A stretch of DNA of 5,104 nucleotides from Paludibacter sp. (lineage in GTDB: Bacteria; Bacteroidota; Bacteroidia; Bacteroidales; Paludibacteraceae). The notes beneath the pieces are model-generated. The model had not been told where the DNA came from. It searched no databases and saw only the letters and a list, made by a program, of their open reading frames with translations. The translations under genes and the position numbers were made by a program. Numbering within the stretch: position 1 is the stretch's first letter; each line of letters begins with the position of its first letter. Of the stretch, positions 1 to 3,878 are shown one piece after another. Location: the NCBI GenBank assembly GCA_031284665.1, contig JAITXR010000349.1, positions 1 through 5,104 on the forward strand, in the 5' to 3' direction.

Positions 1-46
1 CTTCAGAACCGGAATCTGACATTCTATACAGCTGAACTACGGAGCC
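1..46 (-). tRNA. tRNA-Arg (anticodon CCG), 5' part, cut by the window edge
   Basis: Read on the minus strand, this starts GGCTCCG (acceptor 5' strand), then T8 A9, a D stem GTTC/GAAT, and an anticodon stem TCAGA/TCTGA closing a seven-base loop TTCCGGT. Loop position 33 is T and the anticodon is CCG (window 12 to 10), which reads the Arg codon CGG. The variable loop, T arm and acceptor 3' strand lie beyond the left edge. The D loop reads AGCTGTATA, so the usual G18-G19 pair of bases is G18-U19, an unusual feature treated under findings. A promoter with the phylum consensus sits directly upstream at 71-101. Folding of the visible half is clear; the amino acid identity is inferred from the anticodon only. 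Confidence 0.9.
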
Positions 47-70
47 AAAAATACAATTCGATTGCGCCTG

Positions 71-101
71 CAAAAGTAACAAAAATAATTCAATTTCCAA
101 T
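71..101 (-). promoter_or_regulatory. Promoter of tRNA-Arg, Bacteroidota -33/-7 type
   Basis: On the minus strand ATTG (98-101) is followed after 19 bases by TACTTTTG (71-78). The latter is an exact match to the -7 consensus TAnnTTTG, and the former is one base from TTTG. Transcription would start near position 64, giving a leader of about 20 bases before the tRNA 5' end at 46. Confidence 0.6.
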
Positions 102-140
102 TTTATTTCCAAAGGTTAATTTTTTTGAGGTGCTATTGAA

Positions 141-196
141 AGAAAAAAGGGATTGCGGAGCCTGTTCCGATATTTCGGAATCAAGCCCGCAATCCC
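141..196 (-). terminator. Long imperfect hairpin with minus-strand T-run (terminator-like, REP-like palindrome)
   Basis: GGGATTGCGG (149-158) pairs perfectly with CCGCAATCCC (187-196). Inside it GCCTG (160-164) pairs with CAAGC (182-186) with one C-A mismatch, and TTCCGA (165-170) pairs perfectly with TCGGAA (175-180) around the loop TATT. Unpaired bases at 159 and 181 face each other. On the minus strand the stem is followed at once by TTTTTTCTTTC, as in an intrinsic terminator. It would stop leftward transcription before the tRNA-Arg promoter, but no minus-strand gene is visible to its right, so it may instead be a dispersed palindromic repeat. The plus strand has no T-run after the stem. 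Confidence 0.6.
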
Positions 197-205
197 ACAT
201 TAATT

Positions 206-248
206 AATTGAACACAGAGACCCGGTGTAATTCCTACAGTGCTCAATT
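206..248. repeat. Imperfect inverted repeat in gene-free region
   Basis: AATTGA and CAC (206-215, split by one base) face GTG and TCAATT (239-248, split by one base), giving nine pairs and one A-C mismatch. Weaker pairing continues outward into the AT-rich flanks. The 23-base interior contains ACAC and GTGT, which could form a competing small hairpin. I recognise no known RNA family here. It is the middle of three consecutive palindromes between 149 and 354. Confidence 0.35.
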
Positions 249-258
249 GTTAACCGTA

Positions 259-354
259 GCGGCTTTCCCGCTTAGGCGGGACAAGTACCGACTTTGCACC
301 TTTGCGTTAAAAATATAATATACTTAACGCAAAGGTGCAAAGATACAAAGCCGC
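259..354. repeat. 96-bp palindromic element, copy 1
   Basis: The core is a perfect 19-bp stem: CTTTGCACCTTTGCGTTAA (292-310) against its exact complement at 324-342, around a 13-base AT-rich loop. An outer stem of 8 bp, GCGGCTTT (259-266) with AAAGCCGC (347-354), encloses it, with a 3-bp GTA/TAC segment (285-287 with 344-346) between. The left arm carries an extra side hairpin, CCCGC-TTAG-GCGGG (267-280), absent from the right arm, so the whole would fold as a three-way junction. The right arm is four 8-bp units: ACGCAAAG, GTGCAAAG, ATACAAAG, CCGCAAAG (327-358). A second copy lies at 3707-3803 in the same orientation. It looks like a non-autonomous, REP- or MITE-like repeat; mobility is inferred, not shown. 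Confidence 0.85.
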
Positions 355-366
355 AAAGAATTTTTT

Positions 367-426
367 CCCGCGTTCCGATAATGGCTATGCCTTATCGGGG
401 CTATGGGCTTTTCAAGTCAAACATCG
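367..426. repeat. Direct-repeat module, copy A (left of the membrane-protein gene)
   Basis: This 60-bp module shares two exact blocks with 1020-1083: CCCGCGTTCCGATAATGGCT (367-386) and CTTTTCAAGTCAAACATCG (408-426). The middle differs between copies. Here it completes a hairpin: CCGATAA (375-381), one base, GGC, loop TAT, GCC, then TTATCGG (392-398). The two copies are in the same orientation and bracket the gene at 591-1013. Confidence 0.8.
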
Positions 427-467
427 TTTCTTTACAATAGAATTACATTTTTCGTATAAATTTTTAT

Positions 468-475
468 TATCTTTG
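468..475 (+). promoter_or_regulatory. Possible -7 element upstream of the small membrane-protein gene
   Basis: TATCTTTG is an exact match to the Bacteroidota -7 consensus TAnnTTTG, but I find no good TTTG-like -33 element 19-21 bases upstream. It overlaps a hairpin, CTTTGTGG (471-478) with CCACAAGG (493-500), eight pairs including one G-T. Transcription would start near 482, leaving a leader of about 110 bases that contains a small hairpin CGGTT-GAAA-AACCG (538-551). Confidence 0.35.
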
Positions 476-590
476 TGGCTCTTAATTTATAACCACAAGG
501 CAGGCTTTGCGGAATGAGGGAGACCATCTGAATAATGCGGTTGAAAAACCGTTGATTGATTAGTCTTGGTAATATTAAAAAGAAAAAATT

Positions 591-1013
591 ATGATTGATT
601 ATGTTTTTTACAGACTATATAAGTTGTATAAAGTAAAAGAAAAAATTTCGGATAATTCTGCTATTCATAGTTCCATAGCCGTAATGTTATTATTATACAT
701 ATGTCTGTTTTTCTCTATAGTTATGTCTATGAATTTCATATTGGGTTCAATAAATAGTGAATATTATGAACAATTTGGAAGATTTGTACGGCAATTCCCT
801 AAAAACAACATTAAAATAGCATTGGTTATTTTAGCACTTTTCTGCGATGGCGTTAATTATTTCTATTACAGAAAAAGGTATAAAATGCTTATAGAGAAAT
901 ATAAAAATCATCATTTAAACAACACATTTAAAGTTTGGTATTTATATTTTGTGGCAGCAGGATTATTAGTATTTCCTTTTATTTTACATAGAATACTTAT
1001 GATTTTTGTGTAA
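591..1013 (+). CDS. Small hypothetical membrane protein, three predicted helices
   Basis: The protein has 140 residues and no family I can name. A short basic, Tyr-rich N-terminus (YRLYKLYKVKEK, residues 7-18) precedes a hydrophobic segment at about 29-51. A polar stretch rich in Tyr, Phe and Arg (54-73) follows, then a second helix at about 75-92, a strongly basic segment YYRKRYKMLIEKYK (92-105), and a third helix at about 115-139 that ends the protein. Positive charge before helix 1 and after helix 2 would place those loops in the cytoplasm. There is no signal peptide with a cleavage site and no catalytic motif. The start ATG follows an A-rich leader (AAAAAGAAAAAATT) without a Shine-Dalgarno sequence. 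The gene is visibly more AT-rich than acpP, fabF and glyS and sits between two direct-repeat modules (367-426 and 1020-1083), the second starting seven bases after the stop codon. A recently acquired orphan is plausible; the coding call rests on length, codon pattern and a coherent membrane topology. Confidence 0.7.
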   Translation: MIDYVFYRLYKLYKVKEKISDNSAIHSSIAVMLLLYICLFFSIVMSMNFILGSINSEYYEQFGRFVRQFPKNNIKIALVILALFCDGVNYFYYRKRYKMLIEKYKNHHLNNTFKVWYLYFVAAGLLVFPFILHRILMIFV

Positions 1014-1019
1014 TACCAC

Positions 1020-1083
1020 CCCGCGTTCCGATAATGGCTCCCGCTCTTGCGGGACAAGTCGTACCTTTTCAAGTCAAACATCG
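1020..1083. repeat. Direct-repeat module, copy B (right of the membrane-protein gene)
   Basis: It carries the same outer blocks as copy A, at 1020-1039 and 1065-1083. In place of copy A's middle it has the side hairpin CCCGC-TCTT-GCGGG (1040-1053) followed by ACAAGT. That hairpin plus tail is the same unit embedded in both 96-bp palindromic elements (267-286 and 3715-3734). The module begins seven bases after the membrane-protein stop codon and is followed by a run of T, so it could also lie in that gene's 3' untranslated region. Confidence 0.8.
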
Positions 1084-1168
1084 CTTTTTTTTATAGGTTT
1101 TTTCTTAATTTTCTCTCTATTCATTGATGCCTAAAAAAACAAAGTAATCAGGATTTTTGCGGCAAATT

Positions 1169-1221
1169 TTCACAAAAAAATACAGTTGAATAGCCGAAAA
1201 AAACGAGCCGTTTTTTGTGAA
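1169..1221. repeat. AT-rich inverted repeat
   Basis: TTCACAAAAAA (1169-1179) is the exact complement of TTTTTTGTGAA (1211-1221), with 31 bases between. The loop contains AGCCG twice in direct orientation. The stem is mostly A-T pairs, so it may be chance in AT-rich DNA. Apart from this, the dyad at 1230-1266 and the promoter at 1289-1319, I see nothing in the 1084-1372 region. Confidence 0.3.
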
Positions 1222-1229
1222 TGAGTGTT

Positions 1230-1266
1230 AAAACTTGCACATTTTAGGTTAAACTGTGCAAGTTTT
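1230..1266 (+). terminator. Perfect 12-bp dyad upstream of acpP: terminator or operator
   Basis: AAAACTTGCACA (1230-1241) and TGTGCAAGTTTT (1255-1266) are exact complements around a 13-base loop. On the plus strand the right arm runs into five T, then GCAC and six more T, which fits a weak intrinsic terminator for transcription from the left. The dyad ends 22 bases before the acpP -33 element, so an operator for a fatty-acid-synthesis regulator is the alternative. The sequence alone does not decide between them. Confidence 0.45.
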
Positions 1267-1288
1267 TGCACTTTTTTCGCCTCCGATG

Positions 1289-1319
1289 ATTGTTAATTCA
1301 ATATTTTTTTATTCCTTTG
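1289..1319 (+). promoter_or_regulatory. Promoter of acpP-fabF
   Basis: ATTG (1289-1292), 19 bases, then TTCCTTTG (1312-1319). Each box is one base from the Bacteroidota consensus, and the spacing equals that of the tRNA-Arg promoter at 71-101. The start of transcription would fall near 1325, giving a leader of about 48 bases, A/T-rich and without a Shine-Dalgarno sequence. Confidence 0.5.
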
Positions 1320-1372
1320 CACCCGCAAAAAAAATTCACGTAGTAAAAATTAATTATTAATACTAAAAAATT

Positions 1373-1621
1373 ATGTCAGAACAAGTATCAGAAGTAGCAG
1401 TAAAAGTAAAAGCAATTATTGTGGACAAACTCGGCGTTGATGAAGCAGATGTTACAGCAGCAGCAAGTTTTACTAACGACCTTGGCGCAGATTCTCTCGA
1501 CACGGTTGAGTTGATTATGGAATTTGAAAAAGAATTCGGTATTTCAATCCCCGATGAAGAGGCTGAAAAAATCGCTACTGTTGGCGATGCCGTTGGTCAC
1601 ATTGAAGCATTGAAACAATAA
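1373..1621 (+). CDS. acpP: Acyl carrier protein
   Basis: This 82-residue acidic protein carries growing fatty acyl chains as thioesters in the cytosol during type II fatty acid synthesis. The motif [15 protein letters not shown] (residues 38-52) holds Ser41, to which holo-ACP synthase attaches the 4'-phosphopantetheine arm. Helix II (from Ser41, rich in Glu and Asp) is the usual docking surface for partner enzymes, and the later [16 protein letters not shown] segment (59-74) matches the end of the canonical four-helix fold. Length is normal for the family. The ATG follows an A-rich stretch with no Shine-Dalgarno, as usual in this phylum. fabF begins ten bases after the stop, so the two are almost certainly co-transcribed from the promoter at 1289-1319. 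Confidence 0.98.
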   Translation: MSEQVSEVAVKVKAIIVDKLGVDEADVTAAASFTNDLGADSLDTVELIMEFEKEFGISIPDEEAEKIATVGDAVGHIEALKQ

Positions 1622-1631
1622 ATTTTATTCA

Positions 1632-2894
1632 ATGGAATTAAAAAGAGTAGTTGTTACCGGAGTCGGTGCCATTACACCCATTGGCAGTTCTTCCACAGAA
1701 ATGTGGAAGAACGCCATCAATGGTGTGAGCGGTGCAGGACCGATAACCCATTTCGATGCATCAAGTTTTAAAACACAGTTTGCTTGCGAGGTGAAAAATT
1801 TCGACCCTTTGGACTATGTGGAAAAAGGCGAAGTACGCAAACTCGACCGATATGCACAATACGCCATTGCTGCTGCCAAAGAGGCAATAATCAATAGCGG
1901 TGTCAATCTCGAAACGCTCGATAAAGAAAATGTAGGTGTTATTTTTGCTGCCGGAATAGGTGGCATTCAAACCTTTGAACAAGAAGTAGGCAACTATTAC
2001 GCCAACGAAGAGCAAGGTCCAAAATTCAATCCGTTTTTTATTCCTAAAATGATTTCCGACATTGCTGCGGGACAAATTTCGATTATCTACGGTTTTCGCG
2101 GTCCGAATTATTCTACTGCGTCGGCTTGTGCCTCCTCCACCAATGCGCTGATTGACGCTTTCAATTATATCAGGCTCGGACAATCGCCGATGATACTCGC
2201 CGGTGGTGCAGAAGCAGCCGTCACTCCCGGTGGTGTAGGTGGTTTCAACGCAATGAAAGCCCTCTCTACCCGCAACGATGACCCCACACGCGCTTCACGC
2301 CCTTTCAGCAATAGCCGAGATGGATTTGTGATGGGCGAAGGTGCAGGTTGCGTTATCCTCGAAGAATTGGAACACGCCCTCGCTCGTGGCGCAAATATTC
2401 TGTGCGAAGTGGTTGGCGGCGGAATGTCGGCTGATGCTTATCACCTTACAGCAACGCACCCCGATGGCTTGGGCGCAAAATTGGTAATGCAACGCGCACT
2501 GAAAGATGCAGGATTGAAACCCGAAGATATTGATTATATCAATGTTCACGGCACTTCTACCCCTGTTGGCGATGTGTCTGAATCGAAGGCTATCAAGGAA
2601 GTGTTTGGCGAGCACGCTTACAAACTTAATATCAGTGCTACAAAATCTATGACAGGGCATTTGCTCGGTGCAGCGGGTGCAGTGGAGGCGATAATGGCAA
2701 TTTTTGCTGTGATAAACGACCTCGTTCCGCCCACTACCAATCACGACCCCGAAGACCAAGACCCTAACATTGATTATAATCTGAATTTTACATTTGATAA
2801 AGCACAAAAACGCACGGTAAATGCCGCACTGTCGAATACTTTCGGCTTTGGTGGACACAATGCAAGTGTTATTGTGAAAAAATTTGTGAAATAA
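1632..2894 (+). CDS. fabF: 3-oxoacyl-[acyl-carrier-protein] synthase II (KAS II)
   Basis: This 420-residue condensing enzyme of the thiolase fold extends acyl-ACP by decarboxylative condensation with malonyl-ACP, in the cytosol, probably as a dimer. The catalytic triad is intact: nucleophile Cys166 in STASACASS, His306 in NVHGTSTPVGD, and His343 in SATKSMTGHLLGAAG, where Lys338 is the usual conserved lysine. The C-terminal FGFGGHN (404-410) includes the gating Phe404. Length fits FabF closely. The start gives the expected N-terminus RVVVTGVGAITPIG. It follows acpP after ten bases and ends 16 bases before a strong terminator, so the operon stops here; rnc, which often follows fabF in Bacteroidota, is absent. 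An 11-bp hairpin lies inside codons 19-27 (see 1687-1712). FabB is a less likely alternative, given the length and the FabF-type Phe gate. Confidence 0.97.
   Translation: MELKRVVVTGVGAITPIGSSSTEMWKNAINGVSGAGPITHFDASSFKTQFACEVKNFDPLDYVEKGEVRKLDRYAQYAIAAAKEAIINSGVNLETLDKENVGVIFAAGIGGIQTFEQEVGNYYANEEQGPKFNPFFIPKMISDIAAGQISIIYGFRGPNYSTASACASSTNALIDAFNYIRLGQSPMILAGGAEAAVTPGGVGGFNAMKALSTRNDDPTRASRPFSNSRDGFVMGEGAGCVILEELEHALARGANILCEVVGGGMSADAYHLTATHPDGLGAKLVMQRALKDAGLKPEDIDYINVHGTSTPVGDVSESKAIKEVFGEHAYKLNISATKSMTGHLLGAAGAVEAIMAIFAVINDLVPPTTNHDPEDQDPNIDYNLNFTFDKAQKRTVNAALSNTFGFGGHNASVIVKKFVK
1687..1712 (+). other. Perfect 11-bp hairpin with GAAA tetraloop inside the fabF reading frame
   Basis: GTTCTTCCACA (1687-1697) and TGTGGAAGAAC (1702-1712) are exact complements around GAAA, a GNRA-type loop. 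The hairpin occupies codons 19-27, 56 bases after the fabF start. In the acpP-fabF transcript it would be stable enough to affect translation, processing or decay; any such role is inference. Confidence 0.6.
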
Positions 2895-2910
2895 AACAGA
2901 CCGATAAATA

Positions 2911-2942
2911 AAAAAAAGACACGAAACATCGTGTCTTTTTTT
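2911..2942. terminator. Bidirectional intrinsic terminator between fabF and mce
   Basis: AAAAAAAGACACGA (2911-2924) pairs perfectly with TCGTGTCTTTTTTT (2929-2942) around the loop AACA. The stem is flanked by seven A on the left and seven T on the right, so it can end transcription from both the acpP-fabF operon and the convergent epimerase gene. Confidence 0.92.
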
Positions 2943-2967
2943 ATGGGTAAATTACAACAAAAGTGTT

Positions 2968-3375
2968 TTACTTTGGTTGTTCGCAAAGTTCTGTCAGCAC
3001 GCCGAGAGTAGATTTTGGGTGCAAAAATGCGATATTAAGCCCTTCGGCTCCGGCACGCGGTGCTTTGTCAATCAGTTGCACGCCTTTTTCTTCTACCTCT
3101 TTGAGTGCCGAAGCCACATCGGGCACAGCAAAAGCCACGTGATGCACACCTTCGCCACGTTTTTCGATAAATTTGGCAATGGTGCTCTCTTCGCTTGTTG
3201 GCTCAAGCAACTCAATTTTTGTTTGTCCAACTTTGAAAAATGCAGTTTTAACCTTTTGGTCGGCAACGGTTTCGATGTTGTAGCATTTTAGTCCAAGTAC
3301 GTTTTCGTAATAAGGAATCGCTGTTTCCAAACTTTTTACGGCAATGCCGAGATGTTCAATGTGAGTGATATTCAT
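2968..3375 (-). CDS. mce: Methylmalonyl-CoA epimerase (VOC superfamily)
   Basis: This 135-residue protein interconverts (R)- and (S)-methylmalonyl-CoA, linking propionyl-CoA carboxylation/decarboxylation to B12-dependent methylmalonyl-CoA mutase in the cytosol. It shows the paired beta-alpha-beta-beta-beta units of the VOC fold. The likely metal ligands line up with the family: His8 (IEHLGIAV), Glu55 (KIELLEP), His79 (GVHHVAFAV) and Glu129 (GVLTELCE). Further family segments are [13 protein letters not shown] (64-76), KAPRAGAEG (104-112) and [14 protein letters not shown] (117-130). Length is normal and the start is the only good ATG at the VOC N-terminus. It is monocistronic: a strong promoter lies at 3425-3456 and a shared terminator at 2911-2942. 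The mutase and carboxylase genes are not in the window. Other VOC enzymes are possible in principle, but the overall motif pattern is that of the epimerase. Confidence 0.94.
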   Translation of the reverse strand: MNITHIEHLGIAVKSLETAIPYYENVLGLKCYNIETVADQKVKTAFFKVGQTKIELLEPTSEESTIAKFIEKRGEGVHHVAFAVPDVASALKEVEEKGVQLIDKAPRAGAEGLNIAFLHPKSTLGVLTELCEQPK

Positions 3376-3424
3376 TTTATTTATTTATTAATTAGTTAAT
3401 TACAAGTTGATAAATTTACGAATG

Positions 3425-3456
3425 CAAAATTAGATGAATTTTTCGAGATTTCCAAG
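3425..3456 (-). promoter_or_regulatory. Promoter of the methylmalonyl-CoA epimerase gene
   Basis: On the minus strand CTTG (3453-3456), 20 bases, then TAATTTTG (3425-3432). The second box is an exact TAnnTTTG match and the first is one base from TTTG. Transcription would start near 3418, about 43 bases before the ATG. Confidence 0.65.
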
Positions 3457-3506
3457 CGCATAGAATAAAAATCAATCTTTCTTTGGTTTTTTTAGTTTTT
3501 TTATTC

Positions 3507-3538
3507 TGTGTATAATTCTCGAAATTTATGTATCTTTG
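3507..3538 (+). promoter_or_regulatory. Probable promoter of glyS, divergent from mce
   Basis: TGTG (3507-3510), 20 bases, then TATCTTTG (3531-3538), an exact -7 match with a -33 box one base from TTTG. No comparable promoter is visible nearer to glyS, so the transcript would begin near 3545 and carry a leader of about 335 bases containing the tandem repeat and palindrome copy 2. Confidence 0.5.
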
Positions 3539-3558
3539 CAGTCGAAAAGACAAAAAGG

Positions 3559-3620
3559 AGTTTGTAAAGTTTGTAAAGTTTGTAAAGTTATAAAGTTTGT
3601 AAAGTTCATAAAGTTACAAG
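3559..3620. repeat. Tandem repeat, seven units of about 9 bp (AGTTTGTAA)
   Basis: Units are AGTTTGTAA at 3559, 3568, 3577 and 3594 (exact), AGTTATAA at 3586 (one base short), AGTTCATAA at 3603 and AGTTACAAG at 3612. Related decayed sequence (AAGTTACGAGTTACAAG) continues to 3641. The array starts about 14 bases after the predicted glyS transcription start. There are no spacers, so it is not a CRISPR array. Confidence 0.9.
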
Positions 3621-3656
3621 AAACAAGTTACGAGTTACAAGACGGCACAACGGTTT

Positions 3657-3683
3657 GTCATTTTGAGCGATAGCGAAGAATCT
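3657..3683. repeat. Dispersed-repeat fragment (GTCATTTTGAGCG ... GAAGAATCT)
   Basis: The stretch starts GTCATTTTGAGCGATAGCG and ends AAGAATCT. From memory, very similar sequences recur in intergenic regions of many Bacteroidota and some other phyla as short REP-like repeats. No second copy lies in this window, so the repeat call depends on that recollection and needs a genome search. Confidence 0.4.
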
Positions 3684-3706
3684 AAAAAACGAAAAATAAA
3701 ATCTTT

Positions 3707-3803
3707 GCGGCTTTCCCGCTTAGGCGGGACAAGTACCGACTTTGCATCGTAGCGTTAAAAAAATAAATATATTTAACGCTACGATGCAAAGATACAAAGC
3801 CGC
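3707..3803. repeat. 97-bp palindromic element, copy 2, in the glyS leader
   Basis: It has the same plan and orientation as copy 1. The core stem is CTTTGCATCGTAGCGTTAA plus one A (3740-3759) against its exact complement (3772-3791), 20 bp. The outer stem is GCGGCTTT (3707-3714) with AAAGCCGC (3796-3803), and the identical side hairpin CCCGC-TTAG-GCGGG lies at 3715-3728. Compared with copy 1, three stem positions differ and all three are compensated on the other arm. The right arm is ACGCTACG, ATGCAAAG, ATACAAAG, CCGCTAAG (3776-3807). It lies between the predicted glyS promoter and start codon, so it would be transcribed as a structured leader. No T-run follows on the plus strand, so it is not an obvious attenuator for glyS. 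Confidence 0.85.
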
Positions 3804-3818
3804 TAAGAAAAATAATAA

Positions 3819-3840
3819 ACCCGCTCGCGCAGCTCGGGGT
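3819..3840. repeat. Short GC-rich hairpin before glyS
   Basis: CCC-GCT (3820-3825) pairs with AGC (3831-3833) and GGG, with a two-base bulge TC, around the loop CGCGC. It stands out as GC-rich in an A-rich leader, 39 bases before the glyS start. It begins CCCGC like the other small hairpins here, but its loop and tail differ. Confidence 0.4.
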
Positions 3841-3878
3841 AAGTGAAAAAATAAGTAAATAATAAATCAAAAATAATA

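Noticed and set aside
141..260. 6S-like or other known regulatory RNA
   Set aside because: The two hairpins could belong to an RNA, but I cannot match the conserved features of any family I know, and no matching promoter was found on the minus strand.
304..330. Integron attC-like site (GTTAA and TTAAC core)
   Set aside because: The core words are at the inner end of the palindrome in the wrong order for attC, the GTTRRRY match fails, and no integrase is visible.
335..517. Open frame of 60 codons on the plus strand
   Set aside because: It runs through the right arm of palindrome copy 1, repeat module A and a promoter-like box. Its translation mirrors repeat sequence and shows no protein-like pattern.
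1169..1221. Functional terminator from the A/T-rich inverted repeat
   Set aside because: The stem is almost all A-T with a 31-base loop, so it is reported only as a weak repeat.
1761..2858. Long open frames on the minus strand opposite fabF
   Set aside because: fabF is an unmistakable full-length gene with intact catalytic residues; the antisense frames are Cys/His/Phe-rich shadows with no recognisable domain.
2977..3291. Open frame of 104 codons on the plus strand opposite mce
   Set aside because: It overlaps the well-supported epimerase gene and lies beyond the fabF terminator with no promoter; it is a shadow frame.
3559..3641. Possible CRISPR array
   Set aside because: Units are about 9 bp and directly adjacent, without spacers, and no cas gene is present.
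3545..3878. T-box riboswitch controlling glyS
   Set aside because: There is no T-box consensus sequence, no specifier-loop architecture and no terminator before the gene. T-box control of aminoacyl-tRNA synthetases is also not typical of Bacteroidota.
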